A stretch of DNA of 64,000 bases from JAMHWF01 sp048500255 (GTDB taxonomy: Bacteria; Pseudomonadota; Gammaproteobacteria; Burkholderiales; Burkholderiaceae_C): the NCBI GenBank assembly GCA_048500255.1, contig JASNYH010000002.1, positions 744,001 through 808,000 on the forward strand, given 5' to 3'. The notes below the pieces were generated by a model. It worked only from the letters and a program-made list of their open reading frames with translations. It was not told the origin of the DNA and searched no databases. A program made the position numbers and the translations under genes. This document shows positions 7,483 through 16,676 of the stretch, piece after piece (positions within the stretch are counted from its first letter, which is position 1; each line of letters starts with the position of its first letter).

Positions 7483-7929
7483 TCAGCGCCTCGCTGCGCC
7501 GAGCCGCTCGCAGGCCCAGCGCAGCGCCGCCGAATAGCCGCTCGTGCCGAGCCCCGCGACCACGCCCTCGGCGATGCCCGACAGGTAGGAGTGGTGGCGG
7601 AACGCCTCGCGCTTGTGGATGTTGGAGATGTGGACTTCGACGAACGGGATCGCCACGCCGGCCAGCGCGTCGCGCAGCGCCACGCTGGTGTGCGTGAGGC
7701 CGCCGGGGTTGATGAGGATGAACTGCACGCCTTCCTCGCGCGCGGCGTGGATGCGGTCGATCAGCGCACCTTCGTGGTTGCTCTGGTAGCAGGAGAGCGT
7801 CGCGCCGAGCGCCGCCGCCTCACCCTGCAGCGCCGCCTCGATCTCGGGCAGCGTCGTCGAGCCGTAGAGCTGCGGCTCGCGCGTGCCGAGCAGGTTGAGG
7901 TTGGGTCCGTTGAGCAGCAGCAGTTTCAT
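7483..7929 (-). CDS. aroQ: type II 3-dehydroquinate dehydratase
   Basis: This 148-residue protein is a standard AroQ. It catalyses trans-dehydration of 3-dehydroquinate to 3-dehydroshikimate in the shikimate pathway, as a cytoplasmic dodecamer. NGPNLNLLGTREPQLYG at 7-23 carries the catalytic Arg17 and Tyr22. NHEG at 51-54, the substrate loop NPGGLTHTSVAL at 74-85, and the catalytic His100 in VEVHISNIHKRE are all intact. ATG at 7929 follows GGGAG by 8 bases. An open frame continues upstream on this strand across the AsmA gene, but it has no family resemblance there. The gene is divergent from asmA with a 123-base gap and convergent with the amidase. Confidence 0.96.
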   Translation of the reverse strand: MKLLLLNGPNLNLLGTREPQLYGSTTLPEIEAALQGEAAALGATLSCYQSNHEGALIDRIHAAREEGVQFILINPGGLTHTSVALRDALAGVAIPFVEVHISNIHKREAFRHHSYLSGIAEGVVAGLGTSGYSAALRWACERLGAARR

Positions 7930-8052
7930 CGCGTGACTCCCTCTCGCGGCAGCGATTCGCCGCCCCGCAGTGTCGCAGGATAGCCGGGCCGCGCAGCGGG
8001 CACGCGCGCTGCCCCGGCTGGAGCGTCCGCACCTCCACCACCGCGCCGCGCC

Positions 8053-10167
8053 ATGACTCCGGCACACGATCCGCCCGCGTCGAGCGAGGCCGTCGCGCCC
8101 GCGGCGCGGCGCCGGCGCGGCGGGCGCGCCGCGCGCATCGCCGTCGCCGCACTGGCGGCGCTCGCCGTCGTGTTGGTCGCCGCCGAGGCGCTCGGCTGGC
8201 GCTTCCTGCGCGCGCCGCTGCAGGCGGCGCTGGCGTCGACGCTCGGCACCGACGTGCGCATCGACGCGCCGTTTCGCGCGCGCCTGCTGCGCCCTCCGGG
8301 CGTCGAGGTGGGCGCGCTGCGCGTCGGCGCGGCGGCGGACAGCGGCGTGCCCTTCCTCTTCGACGCCGAGGGCGTGCGCCTGCGCTGGCGCTGGCGCGAC
8401 GTGCTCGCGCTGCAGCGCGGCGAGCGGCTGCGCCTGCGCGCGCTCGAGGCCGATCGGCTCGAGGCCCATCTGCGCCGCGATGCCGACGGCCGTGCGAGCT
8501 GGCATTTCGCGCCGCCCGACCCCGACGCGGCGCGCCGCCCGATGCAGTTGCCCGAGTTCGGGCGGCTCGCCGTGCGCGACGGCCGCCTGCACGTCGACGA
8601 CGCGCCGTCGCACCTCGTGCTCGCGGTCCGGCTGGGCGTGCAGGAAGGCGAAGCCTCGCCCAACGATGCGTCGTCGCAGGGTGTCGAGCTCGAGGCGCGC
8701 GGTCGCTGGCGCGACGAGCCGGCCGACATCGCGCTGACGGTGCGCGGCCTCGCCGGCGCCGTCGGCGCGTCGCCCGATGCGGCGAGCGGCATCGACGGTA
8801 AGGCGCGCATCGTGATCGGCCGCGCGCGCATCGAGTTCGACGGGCGGCTCGACGATCCGCTCGGCGCGCGCGGCATCGACGGCCGCGTCGAGGCGAGTGG
8901 GCCCTCGCTGGCCGCCATCGGCGAGCCGTTCGGCCTCACGCTGCCGGCGACGCCGCCGTTCGCGCTGCGCGGCCGGCTGGTGCGCGATGCCGAGCAGTGG
9001 CGCGCCGAGGTCGACGCGGCGCGCGTCGGCAGCAGCCGGCTGCGCGGCGCGTTCCGCTACGACGCGTCGGGCGAGGTGCCGCGCCTCACCGGCACGCTCG
9101 GCGGCGCTCGGCTTGCCATCGCCGACCTGGCGCCGGCCGTCGGAGCGCCCGAGACCCCGCCGAACGACGGCGCGCCGGACCGCGTGCTGCCCGCGCGCGA
9201 GTTCGACCTGCCGTCGCTGCGCGCGATGGACGCCGACGTGCAGGTGGCGATCGACGAGTTCGAGCTGAACACGCCGGTGCTGGCGGCGCTCGAACCGCTG
9301 AAGGCGCACGTGCGCCTCGAGCGCGGCGTGCTCACGCTGTCCGACATCGACGCGCGCACGGCCGGCGGTGCCGTCGGCGGTCGCACGGTGCTCGACGCCA
9401 CGAAGGAGCCGCCGGCCTGGCAGGCCGACCTGCGGCTGTCCGACGTCGACCTCGCGGGCTGGCTGCGCGCCGCGCGCAAGGAGACCTCGACCGTCGACGC
9501 GCGCGATCCGCCGGCCAAGCTGGCGCGCGAGCGCCGCGAGGCACGCCAAGGCGGCGCGCCGGCGCGCTCCTATGTCACGGGCGTGCTGCAGGCGCAGCTG
9601 CAGCTCGCCGGCCGCGGGCGCTCGACGGCGGCGATCCTCGGCAGCCTCGACGGCCGGGTGCGCGCCGCGGTGCGCGACGGTTCGCTGTCGAACCTGGCGC
9701 TCGAAGTCGTCGGCCTCGATCTCGCGCAGGCACTGGGCGTGATGGCGCGCGGCGACGAAAGCCTGCCGCTGCGCTGCGCCGTCGTCGCCGCGCGCGCGCG
9801 CGACGGCGAACTGAAGGCCGAGGCGGCCGTCTTCGACACCAGCGACACCACCGTCACGTTCGACGGCACGGTGGACCTCGGCGACGAGCGCCTCGCGCTG
9901 CGCGCCGTGGCGCTGCCGCGCGACTTCAGCGTGTTCACGCTGCGCACGCCGGTGCGCGTCGGGGGCACGCTTGCCGAGCCGCGCGTCGAGCTCGACAAGG
10001 CGCCGCTGGCGCGCCGCGTCATCGCCGGGCTGGCGCTCGGGCTGATCAACCCGCTGGCCGCGCTGCTGCCGTTCATCGACCCGGGCGATCCGCAGGCCGG
10101 CGGCTGCGCGGCCCTGGTGGAGCGCCAGCGCAGCCGCCGCCAGGGCGCCGCGGCCGAGAAGCGCTAG
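8053..10167 (+). CDS. AsmA-family inner-membrane-anchored protein
   Basis: This 704-residue protein has an arginine-rich cytoplasmic start, one transmembrane helix at about residues 27-46, and a long periplasmic part. The first periplasmic segment (LQAALASTLGTDVRIDAP) and the C-terminal region (LDGRVRAAVRDGSLSNLALEVVGLDLA, then VGGTLAEPRVELDKAPLARR) are typical of AsmA. AsmA-like proteins are bridge-like relatives of eukaryotic VPS13-type lipid carriers, thought to move phospholipid between membranes or affect outer-membrane assembly. The repeated beta-strand pattern with alternating Asp/Arg residues fits. It stands alone on this strand; its last four bases overlap the end of the convergent YbdK gene. 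Confidence 0.88.
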   Translation: MTPAHDPPASSEAVAPAARRRRGGRAARIAVAALAALAVVLVAAEALGWRFLRAPLQAALASTLGTDVRIDAPFRARLLRPPGVEVGALRVGAAADSGVPFLFDAEGVRLRWRWRDVLALQRGERLRLRALEADRLEAHLRRDADGRASWHFAPPDPDAARRPMQLPEFGRLAVRDGRLHVDDAPSHLVLAVRLGVQEGEASPNDASSQGVELEARGRWRDEPADIALTVRGLAGAVGASPDAASGIDGKARIVIGRARIEFDGRLDDPLGARGIDGRVEASGPSLAAIGEPFGLTLPATPPFALRGRLVRDAEQWRAEVDAARVGSSRLRGAFRYDASGEVPRLTGTLGGARLAIADLAPAVGAPETPPNDGAPDRVLPAREFDLPSLRAMDADVQVAIDEFELNTPVLAALEPLKAHVRLERGVLTLSDIDARTAGGAVGGRTVLDATKEPPAWQADLRLSDVDLAGWLRAARKETSTVDARDPPAKLARERREARQGGAPARSYVTGVLQAQLQLAGRGRSTAAILGSLDGRVRAAVRDGSLSNLALEVVGLDLAQALGVMARGDESLPLRCAVVAARARDGELKAEAAVFDTSDTTVTFDGTVDLGDERLALRAVALPRDFSVFTLRTPVRVGGTLAEPRVELDKAPLARRVIAGLALGLINPLAALLPFIDPGDPQAGGCAALVERQRSRRQGAAAEKR

Positions 10168-11279
10168 CGCCCGGCCCAGCGCTGCGTCGCGCGCTCGACG
10201 ACGGCGGCCAGCGGCAGCTCGGCGCTGCGCTGCGCGCGCAGCCAGCTCGCGTCGTTGCCGGCGGCGAGCACTTCGCGGATCTCGTTGCAGGCGTCGAGCG
10301 CGCGCAGGTCCGCGGCGTGGGCGTCGATGCGCGCCAGCGTCGCCGCAATGTCGTCGCGCAGGCGCAGCCGCTGCTTGGTCTTGGGATCGACGATCTGGCC
10401 GTCGAGGCCGAAGCGGCAGGCCTGGAAGCGGTTGAACGTATAGACGAGGTAGTCGTCCTCGGCCGGTTCGAGGGGCCGCTCCTCGCGCAGCCAGCGGCAG
10501 ATCACCTGCAGGTAGCAGGCGAGCGCCGCTGCGCGGTCGACCGACAGCGGCGTGTCGCACACGCGCAGCTCGATCGTGCCGAACTCGGGCTTGGGGCGGA
10601 TATCCCAGTAGAAGTCTTTCATCGACTGCACGACGCCGGTGGCCGTCATCTTGTCGAAGAAGGCGCCGAACTCGCTCCAGCTACGCACGAAGGGCGCACG
10701 GCCCGACAGCGGGAACGCGAACACGGAGTTCAGCCGCGCCGAGTCGAAGCCGGTGTCGTGGCCCTGCACGAAGGGCGACGACGCGCCCAGCGCGATGAAG
10801 TGCGGCACGTAGCGCGACAGCGCGTGCAGCAGCCACAGCGCGCGGTCGCCGTCCTCGCAGCCGACGTGCACGTGCTGACCGAAGACGGTGAACTGCTTGG
10901 CGAGGTAGCCGTAGAGCTCGCTCAGGTAGCGGAAGCGCTCGCTCGGAAAGATCTGCTGCTCGCTCCAGTGCTGAAAGGCGTGCGTGCCGCCGCCGGCGAT
11001 CGCCACGTTGAGGCGCCGCGCCGCAGCGCACAGCTGGTCGCGCAGGTCATGCAGCTCGGCGCGCAGCGGCGCATGCTCGCGGTGCACCGAGGTGCCGATC
11101 TCGATCATGCTGCTCGTGATCTCGGGCTTGACGTCCCAGGCGCCGCTGTGGCCGGCGGTGGCGCGCAGCAGGTCGGCCGCCTGCGGCACGAGGTCGAAGT
11201 CGACCGTGTCGACGATCTGCAGCTCGAGCTCGACGCCCAGCGTGAGCGGCTGCGACGGCGTGAATTCAGCGAGCGCCAT
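10164..11279 (-). CDS. YbdK-type carboxylate-amine ligase (weak glutamate-cysteine ligase)
   Basis: The 371-residue protein belongs to the GCS2/YbdK family of ATP-dependent carboxylate-amine ligases. Near the N-terminus, LTLGVELELQIVD provides the Mg-ATP acids. KPEITSSMIEIGTSVH, FGQHVHVGCEDGDRA and TIELRVCDTPLS are further family motifs. Escherichia coli YbdK has slow glutamate-cysteine ligase activity; the natural substrates of most members are unknown. ATG at 11279 was chosen because a G-rich site (GGGGGG) precedes it; another ATG lies 18 bases upstream. The start overlaps the end of the antiporter gene by 14 bases, so the two are translationally coupled. That pairing recalls glutathione-gated Kef systems. 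Confidence 0.88.
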   Translation of the reverse strand: MALAEFTPSQPLTLGVELELQIVDTVDFDLVPQAADLLRATAGHSGAWDVKPEITSSMIEIGTSVHREHAPLRAELHDLRDQLCAAARRLNVAIAGGGTHAFQHWSEQQIFPSERFRYLSELYGYLAKQFTVFGQHVHVGCEDGDRALWLLHALSRYVPHFIALGASSPFVQGHDTGFDSARLNSVFAFPLSGRAPFVRSWSEFGAFFDKMTATGVVQSMKDFYWDIRPKPEFGTIELRVCDTPLSVDRAAALACYLQVICRWLREERPLEPAEDDYLVYTFNRFQACRFGLDGQIVDPKTKQRLRLRDDIAATLARIDAHAADLRALDACNEIREVLAAGNDASWLRAQRSAELPLAAVVERATQRWAGR

Positions 11280-12522
11280 GACTGCCCCCCGCGGCATCGC
11301 CGCTCTCGCGCGCCACGCCGCGCAATCCCCACTGCACCCACAGCGGCCCCGTCATCTGCATCAGCGTCGTCGCGACGAGCAGCGCCTGCAGCACGGCGGC
11401 ATCGGCGCTCGGCAGCGCGGCGTTCCAGTCGAAGCTGTCGACGGCCAAGAGCACGGCCAGGCTGCCCATCGGCTGCAGGGCGAGCACCAGCGCCGCGGCC
11501 TGGCGCCAGCCGAGCGCGCTGAAGCGCGCCGTCAGCGCGATCGCGAGCGCCTTGCCGGCGGCGCGCGCGACGACGATCGCGACGACCCATGGCCACAGCG
11601 TCGCCAGGCCGTCGACGCGAAACAGCAGCCCGAGGCCGACGAACAGCAGCAGCCCGAGCACGGCGCCGGCCGAGCCGAGCTGCGGCTCGACCGTCAGGCG
11701 CAAGCCCATCGCGGCGCGCGCGACGACGCCGGCAGCCAGCAGCGAGAGCAGCGGCGAGAGCTTCCAGCGCGCGGCCAGCAGGCTGGCGACGATGACGAGT
11801 GCGATCTGCAGCACGGCCAGGCTGTCGGCGCCGCGCGCCAGGCGCGACAGCGCGTGCAGCGCGCCGCCCGCCGCCGCCCCGAGCAGCAGCGAGCCGACGA
11901 CGACGTAGACCGCGCCGGCGCCGACGCCGACGAACTCCGACAGCGGCGACGACGAGGCGCCTGTCGCCGCGACCACGCCCCAGGCCTTGACGGCGAGCAT
12001 CGCCAGCACGCTGTTGATCGCCGATGTGATCAGCAGCCGCTCGGCGACCTGCCCGCGCGCGCGCGACTCGTGCACCATCGCCATCGCGATGACCGGCGAG
12101 GTCGACATCGCGACGGCGCCGGCGACGGTGGCCGACAGCAGCGGCGCGCCGAGCCAGGCCAGCGTGCCCGTGACGGCGGCGCCGGCGAGCAGGCCCTCGA
12201 CCACGCAGCTCGCGGCGAGCCAGCGGTTGTCGACCAGCCAGCGCGGTCGCAGCCGCGCGCCGAGCTCGAAGACGAGCACGCCGACGGCGAGCTCGAGCAG
12301 GGGCTTCCAGGCGTCGAACTGCGTCGGCTCGATCAGGCCGAAGGCCGCCGGGCCGGCCAGCGCGCCGACGACCATCGCGCCGGCCGGCCGCGGCAGGCCG
12401 GCCCAGCGGCGCAGCGCGGCAGCGACGACGACGGCGACGATCATCGCCAGCGCGATCGCCAGCAGCGGGTCCGCGCCGCGCAGGCCGGCGAGGCTCCAGG
12501 AAGTCGCGGTCGAGGGCGGCAC
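11266..12522 (-). CDS. Kef-like cation:proton antiporter (CPA2 family)
   Basis: The protein is almost entirely hydrophobic, with about 11-12 predicted helices, such as LLAIALAMIVAVVVAAALRR near the start and LSPLLSLLAAGVVARAAMGL later. The GALAGPAAFGLI and TVAGAVAMSTSPVIAMAMV segments are typical of CPA2 antiporters (Kef/NapA fold). It would exchange K+ or Na+ for H+ at the inner membrane. No TrkA-N/RCK regulatory domain follows, unlike KefB/C. The start is uncertain: GTG at 12522 gives 418 residues, while the open frame continues to 12723 through Arg-rich sequence unlike a transporter and overlaps the htpG leader. It overlaps the YbdK ligase gene by 14 bases and is divergent from htpG. Confidence 0.8.
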   Translation of the reverse strand: MPPSTATSWSLAGLRGADPLLAIALAMIVAVVVAAALRRWAGLPRPAGAMVVGALAGPAAFGLIEPTQFDAWKPLLELAVGVLVFELGARLRPRWLVDNRWLAASCVVEGLLAGAAVTGTLAWLGAPLLSATVAGAVAMSTSPVIAMAMVHESRARGQVAERLLITSAINSVLAMLAVKAWGVVAATGASSSPLSEFVGVGAGAVYVVVGSLLLGAAAGGALHALSRLARGADSLAVLQIALVIVASLLAARWKLSPLLSLLAAGVVARAAMGLRLTVEPQLGSAGAVLGLLLFVGLGLLFRVDGLATLWPWVVAIVVARAAGKALAIALTARFSALGWRQAAALVLALQPMGSLAVLLAVDSFDWNAALPSADAAVLQALLVATTLMQMTGPLWVQWGLRGVARESGDAAGGSHGAR

Positions 12523-12728
12523 GAATAAGGCGGCGGGCGCGCGAGGAAGTGGTCGGGGCCCGCGAGCGTAACGCCAAGTGCGCCGCCACCTCGCAAAGGC
12601 CAAGCGCGGCCGCACGATAATGGCCGCCCTCGATGCCCCGCGTCTTGAAAGCGCGCCGCCCGTCCGCATCTGCCGGCGTGGCCGCGGTCGCTCGCCGCGG
12701 TGTTCCCCTTTCGTTGCCGACACGAACC

Positions 12729-14600
12729 ATGGACAAGAAGACGCTTTCCTTCCAGGCCGAGGTGCAGCAGATCCTGCACCTCGTCACGCATTCGCTGTAC
12801 TCGAACAAGGAGATCTTCCTGCGCGAGCTGGTCTCCAACGCCTCCGACGCCTGCGACAAGCTGCGCTACGAGGCGCTCGACAGGCCCGAGCTCTACGAGG
12901 ACGCGCCCAACCTCGAGGTACGCGTGAGCTTCGACGCCGCGGCACGCACGCTGGCGATCGAGGACAACGGCATCGGCATGTCGGCCGACGAGGCGGTCGC
13001 CCACTTGGGCACGATCGCCAAGAGCGGCACGCGCGAGTTCATGGCGCGCCTCGAGGGCGACCAGAAGAAGGACGCCAACCTGATCGGCCAGTTCGGCGTC
13101 GGCTTCTATTCGGGCTTCATCGTCGCCGACCGCATCACGGTCGAGTCGCGGCGTGCCGGGTTGAAGCCCGACGAGGGCGTGCGCTGGACTTCGGCCGGCG
13201 CCGGGGACTTCGAGGTCGAGACGATCACGCGGCCGGCGCGCGGCACGACGGTGACGCTGCACCTGCGCGACGGCGAGGACGAGTTCCTGAAGACCTGGCG
13301 GCTGAAGTCGGTCATTTCGAAGTACTCGGACCACATCTCGCTGCCGATCCTGATGCGCAAGGAGAAGTGGGACGCCGAGAAGTCGGAGACCGTGCTCGAG
13401 GACGAGTGGGAGACGGTCAACAAGGCCGCGGCGCTGTGGACGCGGCCCAAGAGCGACATCACCGACGCGCAGTACCAGGAGTTCTACAAGCAGATCAGCT
13501 TCGACAGCGAGGCACCGCTGGCCTACACGCACAACCGCGTCGAGGGTCGCACCGAATACACGCAGCTGCTCTACGTGCCGGCGAAGGCGCCGTTCGACCT
13601 GTGGAACCGCGACAAGCGCGGCGGCGTCAAGCTCTATGTCAAGCGCGTCTTCATCATGGACGACGCCGAGGCGCTGATGCCGGTCTACCTGCGCTTCGTC
13701 AAGGGCGTCATCGACTCGGCCGACCTGCCGCTCAACGTCAGCCGTGAGCTGCTGCAGGAAAGCCGCGACGTGAAGGCGATCCGCGAAGGCTCGACAAAGC
13801 GCGTGCTGTCGATGCTCGAAGACGTGGCCGAGAACCAGAAGGACAAGTACGCGGCGTTCTGGAAGGAGTTCGGCGCCGTGCTGAAGGAGGGCATGGGCGA
13901 GGACCACGCCAACCAGGAGCGGCTCGCCAGGCTGCTGCGCTTTGCGTCGACGCACGCGGACGACGGCGTGTCGTTCGCCGACTACGCGGCGCGCATGAAG
14001 GAAGGGCAGGAGGCGATCTACTACATCACGGCCGACACGCTCGCCGCCGCGAAGAGCAGCCCGCAGCTCGAGATCTTCCGCAAGAAGGGCATCGAGGTGC
14101 TGCTGCTCGTCGACCGGGTCGACGAGTGGATGCTCAGCCACCTCTACGAGTTCGACGGCAAGCCGCTGCAGAGCGTGGCGCGCGGCGCAGTCGACCTCGG
14201 CAAGCTGCAGGACGAAGAAGAGAAGAAGAAGGCCGAGGAGGCCGCCGGCGCCTTCAAGCCCGTGCTCGAGAAGCTGAAGAAGGCGCTCGAGGGTCGCGCC
14301 AAGGACGTGCGCGTGACGACGCGGCTGGTCGACTCGCCGGCCTGCCTCGTCGTCGAGGAGGGCGACATCAGCGGCCACCTGGCGCGCATGCTCAAGCAGG
14401 CCGGGCAGTCGGCTCCGAAGTCGCAGCCGGTGCTCGAAGTCAACGCCGAGCACGCGCTGGTGCAGCGGCTGGCCGACGACGACGCGCGCTTCGACGATCT
14501 GGCGCACATCCTGTTCGACCAGGCACTGCTCGCCGAGGGCGGGCAGCTCGAGGATCCGGCGGCCTACGTGCGGCGCGTCAACGCGCTGCTCGTCGGCTGA
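12729..14600 (+). CDS. htpG: molecular chaperone HtpG (bacterial Hsp90)
   Basis: The 623-residue protein is about the length of E. coli HtpG (624). It is an ATP-driven homodimeric cytoplasmic chaperone. The N-terminal GHKL ATPase domain shows ELVSNASDACDKLRYEAL, EDNGIGMSADEAV, GTIAKSGTREF and IGQFGVGFYSGF. The middle domain contains the catalytic Arg region (LPLNVSRELLQESRDVK), and the C-terminal dimerisation domain ends without the eukaryotic MEEVD tail, as expected. ATG at 12729 begins MDKKTLSFQAEVQQIL, the usual HtpG start; upstream codons in frame give Arg/Ala-rich sequence. It is divergent from the antiporter and convergent with srkA, 21 bases away. No heat-shock promoter was confidently identified. 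Confidence 0.97.
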   Translation: MDKKTLSFQAEVQQILHLVTHSLYSNKEIFLRELVSNASDACDKLRYEALDRPELYEDAPNLEVRVSFDAAARTLAIEDNGIGMSADEAVAHLGTIAKSGTREFMARLEGDQKKDANLIGQFGVGFYSGFIVADRITVESRRAGLKPDEGVRWTSAGAGDFEVETITRPARGTTVTLHLRDGEDEFLKTWRLKSVISKYSDHISLPILMRKEKWDAEKSETVLEDEWETVNKAAALWTRPKSDITDAQYQEFYKQISFDSEAPLAYTHNRVEGRTEYTQLLYVPAKAPFDLWNRDKRGGVKLYVKRVFIMDDAEALMPVYLRFVKGVIDSADLPLNVSRELLQESRDVKAIREGSTKRVLSMLEDVAENQKDKYAAFWKEFGAVLKEGMGEDHANQERLARLLRFASTHADDGVSFADYAARMKEGQEAIYYITADTLAAAKSSPQLEIFRKKGIEVLLLVDRVDEWMLSHLYEFDGKPLQSVARGAVDLGKLQDEEEKKKAEEAAGAFKPVLEKLKKALEGRAKDVRVTTRLVDSPACLVVEEGDISGHLARMLKQAGQSAPKSQPVLEVNAEHALVQRLADDDARFDDLAHILFDQALLAEGGQLEDPAAYVRRVNALLVG

Positions 14601-14621
14601 CGGCGCGCGGCAGGCGCTGCC

Positions 14622-15635
14622 TCAGCGCCCGGTGTCGCGCATCGCGTCGATCTGTTCGCGCAGCTGCTGCGCCTGCTGCTGCCAGTAGGCCGCACCCTCG
14701 AACCACGGGAACGCGATCGGGAACGCCGGGTCGCGCCAGCGCCGCGCAATCCAGGCGCTGTGGTGGATCATGCGCAGCGTGCGCAGCGGCTCGATCAGCA
14801 GCCGCTCGCGCGGCTCGAAGGGCATGAACTGCTCGTAGCCGTCGAGCACGAGCGCGAGCTGCGCCTGCATCGCGGCGGCGTCGCCCGACAGCAGCATCCA
14901 CAGGTCCTGCACCGCCGGGCCGGTGCAGGCGTCGTCGAGATCGACGAAGTGCGGGCCGGCGTCGGTCCACAGCAGGTTGCCGGGATGGCAGTCGCCGTGC
15001 AGGCGCAGCGTGCGCAGCGGCGCGGCGGCGTCGAAAAGGCGCTGTGATTCGGCCAGCGCGGCGTCGCAGGCGGCGCGCCAGCCGGGCAGCGCGTCGGGAG
15101 GGATCACGTCGTTGTCGATCAGCCAGTCGCGCGCCGCGACGCCGACCGATGCCACGTCGTGGCGCAGCCGGTGCGCGAACGGACGGCGCGCGCCGACGGC
15201 GTGCAGCCGGCCGAGGAAGCGGCCGATCCAGCGCAGCGTGTGCGGGTCGTCGAGCTCGGGCGCACGGCCGGCGCAGCGCGGCGCGACGGCCCAGCGACGC
15301 GTGCCGGCGACCGCCAGCGTCGGCGGGTCGCCGCGCAGGGTGACGCGTTCGATCGCGTGCGTCGCGGCGGACAGCGGCAGCGGTGCGACGACGGGTACTT
15401 CGTCGGCCGCGAGTTCGAGCGCGAACGCATGCTCCTCGAGGATCTGAGCATCGCTCCAGCGCGCCGGCCGGTAGAACTTGGCGACGACGACGGCGCCGTC
15501 CTCGAGAAAAACCTGGAAGACGCGGTTCTCGTAGGAGTTGAGCTGCAGCAGGCGACCGTCGCCGCGCAGCCCGACATCGTCGAGCGCATCGAGGACGCTG
15601 TCGGGCGTCAGGCCGGCGAACGGGGCATCCTCCAT
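14622..15635 (-). CDS. srkA: SrkA/RdoA-type stress-response Ser/Thr kinase
   Basis: This 337-residue protein matches SrkA (YihE/RdoA; 328 residues in E. coli), a choline-kinase-fold Ser/Thr kinase that counters stress-induced death and is linked to Cpx signalling there. The Brenner motif HGDCHPGN at about 213-220 holds the catalytic Asp and Asn, and FVDLDDACTGPAVQDLW supplies the metal-binding acids. LNSYENRVFQV and VVAKFYRP near the N-terminus are the nucleotide loop and Lys. ATG at 15635 gives the usual start MEDAPFAGLTPDSVLDALDD; no clear ribosome site precedes it. It is convergent with htpG, and a dsbA gene, its enterobacterial partner, is not nearby. Confidence 0.92.
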   Translation of the reverse strand: MEDAPFAGLTPDSVLDALDDVGLRGDGRLLQLNSYENRVFQVFLEDGAVVVAKFYRPARWSDAQILEEHAFALELAADEVPVVAPLPLSAATHAIERVTLRGDPPTLAVAGTRRWAVAPRCAGRAPELDDPHTLRWIGRFLGRLHAVGARRPFAHRLRHDVASVGVAARDWLIDNDVIPPDALPGWRAACDAALAESQRLFDAAAPLRTLRLHGDCHPGNLLWTDAGPHFVDLDDACTGPAVQDLWMLLSGDAAAMQAQLALVLDGYEQFMPFEPRERLLIEPLRTLRMIHHSAWIARRWRDPAFPIAFPWFEGAAYWQQQAQQLREQIDAMRDTGR

Positions 15636-15705
15636 GCGCGCATCGTACGCGCAGCGGTCGACGGCGAGGCGAGACGCGGTGAACCTGCGGGCCGGTCCCG
15701 CGCGC

Positions 15706-16536
15706 TCAGTGCCGGGTCGTCGGGTAGCGCGGCGTGTCGACGACGACGCCGGCGATGTCGTCACCCGGCAGCGACGAACGCGAGCCTTCGTCCGGCGAGG
15801 CCGTGCTGGCGTAGCGGCTGTTGTTCGTCGCGCTGCCGCTGCTGAGCGCGGCGAATTCGCTGGCCGTGTCGTCCCGCGCGTCGGGCGCGAAGAAAGAGTC
15901 CTGGAAGAACGACGAGTCCTGCCACAGCGCCGTGCGCGCGGCGCGCCGGTGGGCCACCGTGCTGGCCAGCGTGTCGCGCGCCTGGCTGATGGTGTGCGCG
16001 GCGGCATGCGCCGGCGTCGGTGCCGGCTGAGGCGCGCGCGTCGCCGTGCTGTGCGGCACGAGCAACTGCAGCTCAGGCACCGACGGCAGGTGGTCGACCG
16101 GGCAGCGCAGGTAGCGGATGCGGCAGGTGCCGAGCACCGACTGCTTGATCTGCAGCACGCGGCGCGAGCCACCACGCTCGGTGTCGAGATCGATCACCGC
16201 GAGCACGCGGCCGTTGGCGCTGCAGATCGCGAACGTGACGTGGATCGAGCCGAGCAGGTCGTACCAGTAGCGCACCTGCTCGGGATCGTTGGGCTGGCAG
16301 AAGCGCACCAGTGGCAGTTTCGACAGGATGATGTGGTGCGGCAGCGCCTCGCGCAGTTGGCGGTAGACGCGCCGCTCGTCGGTGCTGAACACGGGGCGCG
16401 GCGACAGGCTCCACTCCGACGGCAGCGGAGTCGCTGCATTGCGGCGCCGCCGCGTGATCGACCACACCAGCGCGATCAGCAGGGCGACGGCCACGACGGC
16501 CAGTCCGACGGTCCAGGCGAGCGGGGGGGTGTTCAT
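15706..16536 (-). CDS. membrane-anchored DUF2726-domain protein
   Basis: The 276-residue protein starts with one transmembrane helix (WTVGLAVVAVALLIALVWS) followed by an Arg cluster, so the rest faces the cytoplasm. Residues about 50-150 match DUF2726, a restriction-endonuclease-like fold, seen in VFSTDERRVYRQLREALPHH, HVTFAICSANGRVLAVIDLD and the final LRCPVDHLPSVPEL. The C-terminal third is low-complexity and rich in Ala, Ser, Pro and His. The biochemical role of DUF2726 proteins is unknown. ATG at 16536 was preferred to a GTG two codons earlier; neither has a strong ribosome site. It lies 70 bases upstream of srkA on the same strand. Confidence 0.75.
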   Translation of the reverse strand: MNTPPLAWTVGLAVVAVALLIALVWSITRRRRNAATPLPSEWSLSPRPVFSTDERRVYRQLREALPHHIILSKLPLVRFCQPNDPEQVRYWYDLLGSIHVTFAICSANGRVLAVIDLDTERGGSRRVLQIKQSVLGTCRIRYLRCPVDHLPSVPELQLLVPHSTATRAPQPAPTPAHAAAHTISQARDTLASTVAHRRAARTALWQDSSFFQDSFFAPDARDDTASEFAALSSGSATNNSRYASTASPDEGSRSSLPGDDIAGVVVDTPRYPTTRH

Positions 16537-16676
16537 CGGCACGGACGGATCGCGGGCGTTCGGCGAACGCCTCTCGCGTGAGGTGCGAATGTAGAGGAAT
16601 TTGCGTGCCGCCTACCGGCAGAACCATCCCCGAGCTCGGGGCCGACCGCATGGCACGGCGGCCCTTGCCGCCGGCG

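Noticed and set aside
7930..10560. Continuation of the aroQ frame as a protein of over 1000 residues on the minus strand
   Set aside because: It is antisense to the AsmA gene, is Arg- and Gln-rich with no family resemblance, and arises from the third-base GC bias of the plus-strand gene. Only the last 148 codons are AroQ.
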